The translations under genes were made by a program, and so were the position numbers. Under the pieces are notes generated by a model. That model searched no databases. It was not told the origin of the DNA and saw only the letters and a list, made by a program, of their open reading frames with translations. From Metridium senile (Eukaryota; Cnidaria; Anthozoa; Actiniaria; Metridiidae): a DNA stretch of 64,000 nt. This document shows positions 12,501-25,700 of the stretch, one piece after another (position 1 is the first letter of the stretch; the number at the start of each line of letters is the position of its first letter). The DNA lies in contig OX459096.1 of the NCBI GenBank assembly GCA_949775045.1, positions 42,448,959 through 42,512,958 on the forward strand. The letters run 5' to 3'.

Positions 12501-15500
12501 AAATTAACTAGCTTAGTTTATTTCTTACCAAATGATGTGGGCAATACATTTTCACAGGCTCTACAAACTTCTTAAAATCCTATAGTAGGAAAGAAGTCAT
12601 TCAATAATTTGAAATGGTGATTTTGATTGATTAAAAATAACAGAAAGGAATATTTATGTAGCATATTCACACTTACTTCTGGAGCTTTTCTTTTGTCATA
12701 AACCCTAGTAAGAAATAAGATAAAATAAGTCTCAACCATGTAAAAAATGTTGTTACACTTTAAATGTAATAGTATAATATTCTGCCCTATATATTGATAT
12801 TAATAAGGTATGGGATATCCACTCTGGCCTGGGACCAGGCAAAGGTAACACAGATCAGAGTGGGATCATTATTGACACCAACCTTGCATACTGGTCTCTT
12901 CCTCCTACTGCAAACTCATTTACATTGGATGGATCAATGAATATGGTATACAAGGGCACCTTCTTGTGTTCACTTGCACGGCAGAAAAACAGCCTAGAAT
13001 AGAAATGAAAGAATGACACTTGTAAACACAGGACTATTTGACAACATATTATAAGTTTCAATATTTGAATATGTTTATATTTATAAAGATTAAGGTAGTA
13101 CGACTTAGTGGAGTTCAATTCATTCTGTAATAGGGATAAACAAAAATTGGACAATACAACACTTACAATACACAATGGTTTCAAGTCGAGGTTGGCCTTG
13201 ATAAATATAAGAATCAAGTTCAGTCTCGACTTGAAACCCTTGATCTTGTGATTATCCAAACAAATTCGGGAAGAGTCTATTGTGCATGAGCTCATGCTGA
13301 AAAGGTGTGATTTAATTGGCTCTCTTACAATTGTTCAATTATAGGTGTACAATTAACAGCCAACTGTCCAATTACAACCCACAAATTGATAAGAGGGCAG
13401 TCTTTCAACCAATAACATTCAAGGAATTTCTAAATACATAGTTATGATTAATCAGTGTTTTGACAAAGGTAATCAGCTTCACCCTGCAGCCAAAAAGATT
13501 CAGGATTCAAATATCAATAGTGTCAGGAAAGTGAGATTTGGAAGCACTATTGTGGACCCCAATAATAATTAATTGGTTTATAATCAGATAAGCACAATAG
13601 ACTGAGATAGATAAGTTCTACAGTAGGTTTAACATACTTTTTTGCCTTTTCTTCTCTCAGGTCCATTTGATAAACAACACCATCTTCACCACAAGTCAGA
13701 AACAACCATGGCGAACCTGGCTCAATGCTCAACTGTAACACATCATACAAATTGTTAATTATAAAGTCTTTATGGTAATAACTGTGCAAATAAAAATGCT
13801 CGCTAAAACAATTCACTTATTAAGGTAAAAATAAATGGGATTTGTATACATTATATAACTAAGGCTATTTGTTCTTTTTTTCTAATGTTTCCACACATCT
13901 GCTCCCCCAAGGGCTACTATTCACACAGTCTATACATTAGCTAAAGTCACAGCTTAAGTACATACAATGCATCAACATGGTGAAATATATGTATCATAAT
14001 CATTTATAATGGTCAAATATAAATGATGATGCAATTTAAATCCATGTGTATGTAATGTTTACCACATGAGTGGCCTCTAAGTTAGTTCTTTCAAATTTTA
14101 CCAAAATTTTCAAGATTAAAGTAAATCTCTCCAAGAAATTTCAAGTTTAATACTTAATGCAAATCAGGATATACACCACTAATGTTGTATCAGATATACA
14201 ACTCTTGTTATGATCATGATTTATTTTGTAAATTTCTCATTAATTTTTCATGAGTTCTTTAAATGGCTTTATGGTGTTTACATATTTGACAAATGGGTTT
14301 GATAAATTCAATTAATATTGTTGCTGAAAAAGCCTAATGCCTAATCTGAGATCTTAAGTTTTTCATGAGGGTTCAAGAACCATATTTTGTTTTTTGTGGT
14401 TTTGGTTTTTTCTTTCCTACAGCATCACTTGTAAACATGAGTGTCACTCTTACTACTTAAGGTGCACTCATAATTCTATAAACATTATGCAAATTTGACA
14501 AATTGTCCTTTCTCCACTCCTCACTCTTTGTTTGACGTTGTTTAGTTAGGAACCTACTTAAGTACCTTATGAGCAGCTCCTCTATGGTGAGCTAGAAGTC
14601 TTGTATCATTAACTGTCCCATCTGATGATAACACACCAACACGTACCTGAAAACATCAATTGTATAGAATTTCAAATATAGGTGGCCTAGCGGTGAGAGC
14701 GCTGGCCATTCACCGCTGTGGTCCAGGTTCCAGTCCTGGCTCGGGCATGGATTATATGTAAGTTGAGTTTGTTTGATTTGTTCTTCTCTCCTATGCCCTC
14801 TGCAAAAATGAAAATGTGAGCTGAATTGTGTGCAAAATAATTAAACGTAGAGGTAGTGAGTGTGTGTCTGAGTCTCCCCCATTAGTCGGGCACACATGTC
14901 CAGTCTAGAAGATTGAGACATTAAAAAAGTGATTTATTTTAAAGCCATTTGGATCTATAAATATTAAATACAATGTCAAACACAAACTATGTGTTCCTTT
15001 ATGCTTGATTTTCACCTACACCGATCAAAATCAGAGTCACAAGTATCTTACAATAAAGTGAAAATCAGAAACGGAGTCAGAATCAGAGTCATAATTGTGT
15101 CTGAATCAGGATTGGAATCAGAAGCAGCAGAAGGTTTCCATTTTCTGCTGATTCCCACTATGACTCGATCTTTGGATAAGCAAAAACCTGAACATTAAAG
15201 TTTGAAGCAAACAACCACTAAGCCACATTTCTATCAACTATTTTGAAAAAAAAAGAAGAAAAATGCTACACATCTGATTTCTCACATTTGCATTATTGCA
15301 TTTATCTCTTATGGAAATCAAGCTTTAATTTGCAATTTATAGTCTTTAGTGCTAGTATTGTTGTAAGGCATACTACTCTGTCAAACAAGTTACCAATAAT
15401 TTCTAATATTTCAAATATATTATACCATTATCAGCTTACTAGTTCATGTTCATGTAGATAATGGATCATAGGAGCTGAGACCAAAATAGTGAATGAGATA

Positions 15501-16507
15501 TAACTTAATGATATGCATAAGATGACCACAAGTTTTCAAAAAGAGGTCATCTGAACACAATCTTGACATGATTATTCAGTGGCTGCCTCTCTCAAGAATC
15601 ATATGTGCAATTATAAAGCTGCTCCCAGTCCCTCCCTCTAGCGATCAACATCTATTATCAATGATCTATTACCTATACCTCATTGAACAATAACCATAAC
15701 AAATTAATGTTTGATCACATTTTCATTATTTGTCTGGAATATAGAAGACACTACAAAAACATAATAATTAATAAAATCTAACAGTCTTCATAATATTATT
15801 TTTTTTTTCAAGTGCTTACAATTATACTTTATTATATAGTGACAATATGCCATAAATGTTTAACAACATTTATTACAAAATATATTTTTATCCATTCCAC
15901 ATATTTGTAAAATCAAAAGAGAGGCATACCTGACCGTCCCTTGCACAAGTAACCACAGTTGAATCATTGGAAAAAGGCATAAACTTCGCCTGAAATAAAT
16001 AACAATTTTTTTATTAAATTTAATTTTAAATAATAATTAATTAATTTGATTTAGAGGCCAATATTTTTTTCTCACCTGAAAGACATTACTAGCATGTCCA
16101 CTGTCGTAGTGTAAGACTTTTTTATGCTTTGCCCAGTCCCAGATAACAATGTCTAAATCATCACTTCCAGACGCTAGCAAATCACCAGACGTACTGAAAT
16201 GTAGAGTGTTCACACAACCATTATGATGAACAAGGGGTTTAAGCTGTTTCAGCCGTCCAACCAATGTTTGTGAGCCACAAGCGTCTTTAACAAAATTGGT
16301 AGGATTTTCTAGTCCTTGTTGACGAGAATATAGGCTAGAAACGACCCTCCATTGCTTTCTAGATGTCTTCGCACTTGCCGCCATGTTGGTGTCGTCTTGT
16401 CCATCTTTAAGTTTCACTTTCGAGTCTTTTTTGACGTCTTTGCTCTCTGAATTAGCAGCATTACAGTTATTTGTCTCGTTCTTAGCTTTTCCTTTAGCTC
16501 TCTTCAT
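6523..16507 (-). CDS. DCAF8: DCAF8, WD40 substrate receptor of the CUL4-DDB1 ubiquitin ligase
   Basis: Thirteen coding exons (minus): 16507-16076, 15989-15930, 14646-14566, 13732-13638, 12993-12883, 12704-12677, 12579-12529, 11055-10992, 9921-9867, 9789-9737, 8744-8614, 7647-7417, 6663-6523. All junctions are GT-AG and phases agree, giving 1533 nt (510 aa). DCAF8 recruits substrates to CUL4-DDB1 ligases through a WD40 propeller. Diagnostic stretches in order: [100 protein letters not shown]. The C-terminus is an acidic Asp run ending GRVQCTSS, close to the vertebrate DRVQCMPS end. The N-terminus is Lys-rich. The start is the ATG at 16507 (MKRAKGK); upstream open codons lack ATG. Slightly shorter than the roughly 600 aa vertebrate protein. 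Confidence 0.95.
6560..6600. repeat. (ATC/GAT)n inside the last DCAF8 exon
   Basis: A trinucleotide run encodes a stretch of about a dozen Asp near the DCAF8 C-terminus. Vertebrate DCAF8 also has an acidic Ser/Asp tail, but here it is a near-pure microsatellite and so probably length-variable. Confidence 0.7.
6737..6877. mobile_element. MITE, GGGGCCxGTTGTACGAAGGG termini
   Basis: About 141 bp with termini GGGGCCTGTTGTACGAAGGG and CCCTTCGTACAACCGGCCCC. It lies in the last DCAF8 intron. Confidence 0.75.
7145..7354. mobile_element. MITE of the TAGCCTCC family
   Basis: Ends TAGCCTCCT and AGAGGAGGCTA. Flanks CATGTACAT and CATGCACAT look like an imperfect 8-9 bp target duplication, as hAT-type elements make. 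Contains a poly-C tract at about 7273. Confidence 0.6.
7829..8145. mobile_element. MITE interrupting a 28-bp minisatellite
   Basis: Inverted arms start TTGGCCAATACCAAATCGAG and end CTCGATTTGATATTGACCAA. The arms also share AGAGCAGATCA..ATGTAAGATTCCTGA. It sits within the array of ATATTATAATG units seen on both sides. Confidence 0.7.
8146..8485. repeat. 28-bp minisatellite in a DCAF8 intron
   Basis: About eleven near-identical copies of a 28-bp unit containing TATTATAATGAAGGCAATAC. Units abut directly with no spacers, so this is not a CRISPR. Two diverged units lie at 7775-7828, beyond the MITE. Confidence 0.85.
9319..9533. mobile_element. MITE in a DCAF8 intron
   Basis: Arms ACACCTACTTGCAGTAAGGT and ACCTTACTGCAAGTAGGTGT are near-perfect inverse copies. 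Inner arms include GAACATTTGTGATTTAGT and its complement. Confidence 0.75.
9948..10110 (+). mobile_element. LINE C-terminal fragment (CR1/Jockey-like tail)
   Basis: The plus strand reads [20 protein letters not shown], then [12 protein letters not shown] and a stop. This matches the conserved tail 'RKFSIxxxGPKIWNxLPxEIKxxxSLxxFKKKLK' of CR1/Jockey-like polymerases. Only the tail remains, which fits 5' truncation. Antisense to DCAF8. Confidence 0.55.
11625..12127. mobile_element. 503-bp non-autonomous DNA transposon, CAGGGCATCTG termini
   Basis: Termini CAGGGCATCTGAAAAAGTGC and GCACTTTTTCAGATGCCCTG are perfect inverse copies. They are flanked on both sides by ACTAAT (11619-11624 and 12128-12133), read as a 6-bp target duplication. 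CAGGG ends suggest the hAT superfamily. Open frames inside show no transposase. Confidence 0.8.
12286..12330 (+). ncRNA. Hammerhead ribozyme, Penelope-element type
   Basis: Core CTGACGA (12294-12300), stem II GGGC-TAAA-GCTC, GAAA (12314-12317), a GTC cleavage triplet (12319-12321), and outer arms TTTACT / AGTAAA that pair as stem I. Stem III is minimal, as in hammerheads carried by Penelope-like retroelements. The downstream sequence ending in TATACTAGTTTACTCGCTAG (about 12402-12421) recurs at 31077, which supports a repeat-element origin. It lies in a DCAF8 intron, antisense to that gene. Function is inferred from motif and pairing only. Confidence 0.75.
12331..12440 (+). mobile_element. Penelope-like element LTR-like remnant
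   Basis: Sequence 3' of the hammerhead. Its end is shared with a short fragment at 31077-31108 in TTC12, so the two are copies of one dispersed element. No polymerase is visible beside it. Confidence 0.5.
13174..13246. repeat. Short palindrome
   Basis: GTTTCAAGTCGAG and CTCGACTTGAAAC form a hairpin with an internal (TTGATAAATATAAGAATCAA) inverted core. Possible miniature element. Confidence 0.5.
14681..14942 (+). mobile_element. tRNA-derived SINE, copy 1
   Basis: The head contains an A-box-like TGGCCTAGCGGTGAGAGC and a B-box-like GGTTCCAGTCC, followed by a unique body and the end GATTGAGACATTAAAAAAGT. The whole unit matches, inverted, the copy at 30690-30987. It lies in a DCAF8 intron. Confidence 0.8.
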
Positions 16508-16725
16508 GTTTTTATCTATTGAAGAAACCAACCAAGAACCTCATGTGAGGCCTAAATGAAAAATACTCATCATTATCTTGCAGGAACTAGACGTCTTTCC
16601 AAACTCCATCAAAACAACAAAAAATAGACATTCCACGATAATAGTCACGTGCGGCGAAGTGATTACGAATGACGCCCGAACAGTAGCCGAAGATATTCCG
16701 AAAATTACAATTTCTTATGTCGAAA
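16508..16725. promoter_or_regulatory. Putative bidirectional promoter between DCAF8 and TTC12
   Basis: Only 218 bp separate the divergent start codons. The interval contains CACGTG (16646-16651), a TGACG half-site at about 16670, and CpGs that are sparse in the surrounding introns. No TATA box is evident. A shared promoter is inferred from geometry. Confidence 0.6.
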
Positions 16726-19700
16726 ATGGCGGACGAACAGGATAAGGAAGAGCTGGGATCTTTTCTTAGCAAAGTAGACGAAATAGGTGAGTATATTTAT
16801 TAATTAAACGATAATTGTATTTATTTTTTAACTGTCATTGTTTCTCTTGCAATTGTGAACGTCAAAATCCTAGTTGCGACAAGTTTACATGTGAATCCAG
16901 ACTTTCATAACAAATTTTGATAAACTGTTAAGATTACTATAAGTATATATTTGAATTTTGTTTTGATATTTTTGTTTAAGTTTTCTTGTCAGTTCAAGGA
17001 AATAATTCTAGCTTATTATATTTATTTTTAGAAACATTATAAGTTAATTTTATTTTATAATAATTCTAGTTTCCATGGAAACTATAAGCTATATTTTCTG
17101 CAGAAATGTAGACCATAACAAAATCAATATAAAAAAAAATCACAGAAGATAGGAAATGATTTATTAAATGAACTTGAAATACATTAAATTATATAAGATT
17201 ACATTTGATTTACACTTTTAAACAGTATTGAAATCTACCCTTTATAAACTACAATTTACTTACAGATGACCCAGTACGTATTATTCCAAAGATATATTTT
17301 TTTCTGTGTAGTATTGTTCTATTTTTAACTTGAATCAATGTTCATTACTTTAAGATGCCATCATCAAAGGAATGACTGCTGATGACTCGTCCACACAATC
17401 CTCTGCCATGCAGAAAGCCGATTCTTATCTGCAGAAACAAAAAACAAACATATTTGACAAAACAACAATCAATACCAAAAATGAAGAAAAAGCACCAAAT
17501 ACAACCACAGGTTTCATGCAGGCAATGGAAGAGGATGCAAATAGAAGAGCTGAAGAGAACAAAAAGAGAAAAGCTAAAGCTGACAAGCTAAAAGAACAAG
17601 GCAATACTTTCTTTAAAGAACAAAATTATGAGGAAGCAATCAAGCTGTACACTGGTGCTTTAAATGAGTATAAACTTAATACTGCTATTTATACAAACAG
17701 AGCCCAGGTATACACCATAGTATTATATAAATTACAATATTTATAAAACATGCTTTCATTAGCCTAGCTAGTACACAGAAAACCCTAGTTACACTTCATG
17801 CACTCAGGCTATAACTGCCATTTCCTTAAATATGTGAATTATTTCTCCATGAATAGTCTTACCAGGCTGTACGTACAATGGTTTATCAAGTTTGTTAACA
17901 CAGTGGTACCTCTATTAAGTGGTCAACCTCGAGACTTTCCAAAGTGGCCGCTTTATAATAAAGGTTGGCTGCTGAATAGAAGTATAGAATAGGTATAGGA
18001 ATAGATTTATGACTTTTTATTGTGGCCACCTAATAGAGGGTGACCGCTTAATAGAGGTACCACTGTATTATATCACATGCCTTTTTTCTAATGAATTTGC
18101 AACACTATGAGAATGTAACTTTCTTTACAATATGTATTGTAGTTTCTTTTTTTTTCCACGTACATCTCTTACTGGTCTTCAAAAATACAAACTGATTTAG
18201 TTTGCACTACGTATATGATTTTGTAGTCACAATTTTTCCTATAAATTTCAGGCCTTTATCAGGTTAGACAAGTATGAAGAAGCAATCGCAGACTGTGAAA
18301 CAGCTCTCAAGGTGATATATGTACATGATTGTATATAAATTATAATTGAATCAATTAATTATTAATTATGATATTAGATAATAAATTATAGTTTTGGGAA
18401 TTATTGTGAATTATATATTATTATTCTTAAAATCATAGAGGTTATTCTTCATGGTTATGAGATATTGTGGCGCTAGGAGGGTGTCTGGTTACTCTAGGGA
18501 CAATCCACTAGATCCGCCCCTGAACTGTATTAACTTTTGATTGATATTGCAGGTAGATGAATATTGTGTCAAGGCATATGTACATAAAGGAAGAGCTTTA
18601 CAATACATGAAAGACTATGACAAGGTAAATTACCAAAACTAAAATCGAAAAACAGTATAAAGAATCATCATCATCAATGTTTCCCGCTCGGCGCGTGATC
18701 GGCCTTGGGGCGTGATTGCTTGGAGCAAGGGAACCTACGCTCCAACAACCGCGTGAAGTCCTTTTTATTCAACATAGATCTTAACGCCTGTTGCCTATCT
18801 ATTCCAAGTAGTTCTTCCATTTTCCTCCACGTCTTCCTCTTGTCGAAAAGTACTTGTTTTTGTATTACATCATTTTTCATTCTGCTCACATGAGCTATAT
18901 ATTTTAGGTACTGGATGTGACAAAAGTCCTGAATTGGTTGTGTATTGGTTATCTCATGAAGTCTGGTGTTTGAGATCTTAAAAGCCCAATCGAGTTCTCC
19001 TTTCACTTGGGTTGCCGGATCAATGCCCTTTTTTCGTTGGCTTTGTAGTGGCGCATTCTTTCGTGCATATCCTCCTGCTATCATCTTCCTAAGGAATCCG
19101 TTCCATATAACATCAATCTTTTGAAGCTCTGCACCAGATAGTTCCCATGCCTGAACACTATATAATAACCGGGAGCGGACACATGCTGTCAGGATTTTCA
19201 TTCGTGTACTGAGGTAGATTTCACGATCAGTAAGGATGTGTTTCAATTCATTCCATTTTTCGAACGCCGATGAGATCCTAAGTTGGAGAAATGCAGATGA
19301 CTTGCCAGAGTTTGTAATTAAGTGACCTAAATAACGGAATTGCCTGACGTTCTTTATTTCAACTCCATTCACAGTGAGTAGGCTCTTCTGATCTTTTATA
19401 TCTTCATCTACGTTAAATGCCATAGTCTCCGTCTTTTCGTAGGACATACGTAATCCGTATCTTGAGAACGTGTTGTCATATATCTCCAAGATTTTCTTCA
19501 GTGTGTTGATATTTTCTGAGAAGACTACGATGTCGTCTGCATACATGACTTCGGTTATTCTGGTTATGCCATGTGCTGTTGTGGTGCGAAGTGTACGCGG
19601 CGAGACTTCATTTGGTATCACAAATTCTACACATGCTCCAGACATAGGGAACTGTTTGGCGATCTCATGCTTTGCACACCGCATTACGAAGTCCATATAT

Positions 19701-22700
19701 ATATTGAAGATACATGGGCTCTCAAGTGCTCCTTGTCGACAACCCACATATGTGTTAAAGAAGTGACCAGTGTTTTTTATGCATGCCTTGGTGCCTGTAT
19801 ACAAAGCTTTAAGAATGGAGATAAGCTTTGGGCACTTAAGACGGATCTCTAGAACACGAAAGAGTGCATCACGTGGTATCCAGTCATACGCTGCTTTGAG
19901 GTCTATAAAACACACAAAGAGTGGCTTCCGTTCTTTCTCTAATATGTTCCGCACAATGAAGATTGCATCACAAGTGGATCGGTTCTTTCTGAAACCAAAC
20001 TGTGTGGGCATTAGGATTTTTTCATAGATTGGTCTTATTCTTTGGACTATAACCATTGATATCACTTTGGACAACGTGGCAATGATGGAAAGACCACGAT
20101 AGTTCTTAGCTAGTGTCCTCAGCCCTTTCTTGTGTAGACATGTTATAGAGGAGGTCAGCCAGGTACTGGGGACCTTAATACATTTCCATATTGCTCCCAT
20201 CAGCAACAACAAGTAGACAAGCAGTTGCTTGGAGTTGGAATATTTTAGGTGTTCACTAAAAATCCCATCAGTTCCCTGACATTTGCCATTTTTGAACTTC
20301 AGCAAGCAGTCCTCTAACTCTGATGCCTTAGGGGGGCTCTCGTCGATGGGGTCTAGTTGATCTGTGGAGATGATGTGTGGAAAACTATCAGGATCAGACA
20401 TTTCTGGTTGGATGTTGAATTCCCTCTCACCCAAATGCTGAGCAAAATGTTCTTCAAGTTTCTCGGGCTGGATGACCTGTTGTCTCAACTTATGAAGTGT
20501 TGTATAGTTCTTAGCTAGTCGGAATTCTTCTTCCGTGTTCCTCTGTTCACTAGCATGGTTGATCTTATTTGCTTTATCCTTGAAGTACGCGCTTTTCAGT
20601 TTAAGGCGGAGTTTCTTTATTTTCATGGACAGGATTTTCCTTTCAACTGTATCAATCGATTTTCGCCTTTTCTCAAGGAGGGTCAAGAAATCCTCATTTA
20701 CCCAGGGTTTGTTGTCCAGATCTTTTTGCAGTCTTGCATGTTGAATATGTAGAATATAGAGAAGGATGGATTGATAAATTAGCTGAATAAACAATAAATT
20801 CAAGGGACCAGATTATGAGGTGCAGCAAAAATTATGAGAAATTTAATGAAGGAAAAAAAAATAATAATCTAATAAAACTATGTACCTGATGCTTTAAAGC
20901 ACTCCAACACAGACATTCCTGCCTAAAAATCTGTTCTTTAAACTTCCCTTTTTAAGAAAAGTTTATGAACTACCGGTATATTATATTTTCCTCTATTTCT
21001 ATCACAACATTTTGTTTGTCTGGTTTGTAAAAAGCATTTGATTCAATACTTTTGTTAAATGCATGATATAAATTAAGCAGTCTAATGTTAATAATTTAAA
21101 TAAATGTCAATGTTTCTATATTTCAGGCCATTAATACTTTCCAAGATGCAATCAAGTTGATACCAAAACAAGAAAAGGTTTTAAAAGGTTTAATTGCTGT
21201 CTATTATTAATAATAACAATTTAAGATACATTTACGGGCTCCCATTGATAACCACCTGTGTCTGTCTATACACTGAAGGGATTACCTGTTTAAATAAAGG
21301 TTTCATTCATTTATTCCTATCCAATAGGAATATCAATATATAACAGGTTCCCATTTAAATCTGTACTTTCCCATTTAAATCTGTACTTATGCAGATTGTG
21401 TTGATGTGTGCTAAACACAAAGATCAACCAAGCAGAGTATATTATTTCTGAAGTGAACTTCTCTGATTGGTTGATCTGTGTGTTTAGCACACATCAACAA
21501 AATTTGCACATTAAGTACAGATTTAAATGGGAAAGTACAGATTTAATTTTTACGGGAACTTGTTTCATGTGTATTGTTAGTTGCTGTGTTCTAATGCCCA
21601 TCCTAGAGGTTTTAAACTGGTACATCTATAATTATGAATTTATTTGTAATGAAAACTCATATCATTCTAGTTTACTTACAAGAAGCTGAAGCTGAAAGAA
21701 CAAAAGTATTGGAAGAGGAAGAGGTTTGTATTGGTTTTCAATAACCAATCTTAGATATTATTGCATAAAATAATATATCATTGATAAATTGCTATTGTCT
21801 GATTGTGTGAAGTTGAAGTCTTTGGAAAGACTGGTGATAAGATGGCAATAAAGCATTATCAGTACTGCTCAAACTATTCTGAAGCCTGTTTGAAAAAAAT
21901 AATGTTGTTGGTCAACTAGCTCACATCCGAATTTGTCATCGGAGCAAAGTTGAACTGCACATAGCTGCAAATTGTGATAAACATACTAAAAGCCAAACAA
22001 TGTAGTTTGTATAGGAAATCATATGATTTTGAGTGCAATTTGCAAATTTATTCCAAATCGCATGAGAAAATCATATGATTTCCATTTAATAATATACATG
22101 AAAAAATTTCTCAATTCTGAAGGAAGTGACGTTGAACATGTGACAAGATAATTTATTCAGCAAACCATAATTTTACACTTGCGAACGTTTAGAAATTCGG
22201 CTGAAAAGGCATTATATTTTATTTATTATATTTTATTTTATTTTTTATTTTATTTATTATTATTTTTAATTTTTATTTATTTTTAATTTTTTCTACTGAC
22301 TTCCTTTTTTCTGCACTAATTTCACTGTATTTCCTTAAAACAGCACTGCTCTTAGCCAATCAGAATTGAGAAATTTTTTCACATATGTTATTAGTAAACA
22401 AATAGAATATAAGTGATGGGTTGCAATTATATTGGTAGTGTACTGTTTTTATTTAATTAATTAAGAAGTGGAAAAGTAAAATGTTTGGATTCACTCGCCA
22501 GATATTCAGTTGTCAAGCTGTAAACCTTTTTTAAAACATAATTTATGTATGTATATTATGTAATCTAATACGTACACACATGCACAATGATTTACTTTTA
22601 GGCTGCTAAAGTGAGTACCCAACAAGCTACAGAGATTAAGACCTCAATACAGACATTGAATGAGCCAGACCATTCTTTGGAAGATTATACAGATGCTGCT

Positions 22701-25700
22701 AAAACAATAATCAATCTACTGCCTTTGTGTAAGTGGCCTAACTTGATATTTCATGCAACACAGTATGCAAAGATCCTTTCATTCTTTCTGGAAATAAGAC
22801 AAAATAAGACTATTATAATAATAAACAGGTTCCCATCTGTACTTTCCCATTTAAATCTGTACTTATGCAAATTGTGTTGATGTGTGCTAAACACACAGAT
22901 CAACCAATCAGAGAAGTTCACTTCAGAAATAATATGCACTGATTGGTTGATCTGTGTGTTAAGCACACATCAACACTATTTGCATAAGTACAGATTTAAA
23001 TTGGAAAGTACAGATTTAAATGTGAAAGTACAGATTTAAATGGGAAAGTACAGATTTAAATGGGAACCTGTTTATAATATTTTTAAATGACACCCTTAAA
23101 TAGATGAACATAACCAGCCTTTTTCAAACAAAAAGTATTTGTTTAAAGGTTTGCTGAGAACACTGCAGGCGATTTTGAAAATGAGTGAAGTTCTCCAATC
23201 AGTGTGTGTGATGTTCCTATAATACATGTTTTTCTCTTGTGCAACCATAGTTTGTGTCATCTAAGATAGGACAAACTAGATTTGAATATAGGCCTAACAT
23301 CATTTTTGTTGTACTTTATAGCAGAAACCAATAAAATATTATTCAGAACAAGTGGTGGATTTGATATCATTAACAAACCTGATACTATTATTACCAGGTA
23401 AGACATTATCAACTGAAGATAGTATTCAAATTGATATCAAATGCAAAGATGTCACTTTTTAGAAAAAATAAAATATGCTTTTTGGTTGAGCTTGCATGGA
23501 ATTGAGTCTACTAATCAGAGTATCAGGTGTATTGATGAATTGATTATTATTGCAATGAGAATAAACTAAGAAAACAGACACTGAGTATTTTATTCATTAA
23601 TGTTTTTAGATACTGGGAAGGATCAGCTGTTTGCCAAAGTGAAGAAGAAATAGCTTGTTTTACTAATGTTATAAAGCTGCTTGAAGAAGCATTGACCAGT
23701 AATGGTAAATTATCCTTATTAATTTTAAATTATTAAGTACTTCTCTATTCATTAAGGCAAAATTAATAGGCTCTTCTAGCAGGAAAAATATAATTAAAAC
23801 CAATGATACAACTATATAATTATAATTGCAGTTTTGTGTATGCAATACTGTTTTCTCTTTGGGTACCACAAGCACCAAGGATATGCCCATTACCACACAC
23901 AGTTCTAATTATGATGATGATTTCAAAGCTTAATAATTTCACAGTTAAAATTGTTGTTGTTGTTGTTGTTGTTTGTTGTTGTTGCATCACATCCAGCAAA
24001 TTTTAATTTGATTATTCTCTTTCCTTACAGAATACAATGTGCAGGAGTTTCTAGTCAGAGATCACAGTAAAGCCTTCACACACCTTCTTCATCACCCTAC
24101 TCCCCCTGGTGTTATTATGTCTGTTATAGAATTGCTGCGTCAGCTAACACAGGCATCCAGTGGAAGGAAAGGCATCATTTCTTCCTATAAGCATACAAAA
24201 CAGTAAGTATTTTAATGTGACACGTTTAGGCCTGTGTGTTATAAATGATGGTGGCTTGTGATTATTTGGGCGTTTGTAGACTTGATTTGACTGTTGTTAG
24301 TTGTGTTAAGGCCGATTTACACGATACGATTTTGACCTACGACTGTAGTATACGATTTGCCTACAATATGTAGTAGGTACCATTCACACTCGCACGACTA
24401 GTCGTATACGATTCGTATATGCCATTGCTAAAATCGTGAGTAATTGGACGAAATACTAGATCCAGCCCTAATATGGGACAAATCACGTCATTTTCCTACG
24501 ACAAGTCGTAGGGTTTTGATCCTTGGTTCAAAATCCTACTACAAGTTGTAGGTTGCGTGCGTCAGTCGTAGGCAAGTCGTAGGGGCATTTACACAGCACG
24601 ACTTGGAGCTCATTTGAGTCGTATACTACAAGTCGTACACGACAATTGTGCCGTCTAAATCGGCCTTTAGATGTTTTAATATATTTATGATCAGAATAAT
24701 TATGACCATGATAACAATAATGTTAGTAGCAATAACTTTAATAATACTGAGAATGTGATGATAATAATTAGTGATCATAATGGTGTTAAAAGTATAAATA
24801 TATATGGTCTGGTTGTCTTTTCTGATGATGCCAAAGCTTTTCCTATAAAAAAAGTTATTGTCTTGCAGCTGTGCGAGTGTGCCTCCATGTAGCTATAATC
24901 TTGTACTTTTTTTACTTCAACATCTACATCTAACATCTTCTACATCTTACAGACTAACTTTTTAATAGTTACTTTAACAAAAAGCATTTATAAATGCTTA
25001 AGAGAAGATTTCTGAAAATACCATGCAAACGCGGCAACACTCAAAAAATCGAATTTGCTCATATTTTAACCATAGTTAGCCCTCAACATGAAACAAGTCA
25101 TGATGCCTTTAGTTAAGAAAAATACTGCATATTTTACGAGAAAATCGCAAAAAATGAAATTTCGTCAAATCGCTGCTCCGAGACGCTAATTTTTATGTCA
25201 ACTTTGACGGCCCCGTATGGCAAAATTAATTACTTTAATGACTCCAAACTTTCATAATATTATTTAATGATATCTTAACTTTAAACTCAAGCTTTTGTTG
25301 AAATGTTGAGTTACTTAAAGATATTATTCTATTAGTTTTTCTATGTCATACTTTTCGCCTTAGAAAAAGTAGGGTAAAAACAAAAAAATATTTTACTATG
25401 TGCAGCACAAAATTTTTCAATAATAATCTGGGTTCTGAATGTTAAGGTATTGAATATATAGCTGTGAAAAATTCAGCTTGGGTAAATGTAATTGAGCGAA
25501 GTTATTGAGCTGCGAACATTCGCAAAATCCTGCTTATTATGCATATTCTACTGTCGGCTAACACATTCAATTTGCCAAGTCGCGGACGTGATTTGCATAA
25601 ATAATCACATTTTCTTTCTTTTTAGCAGCAAAATGCTATCAAATAAAATCAGTACAACCCAAGCAATGTTTACCTTTTATTTAGTTTAAAAAAATATTGC

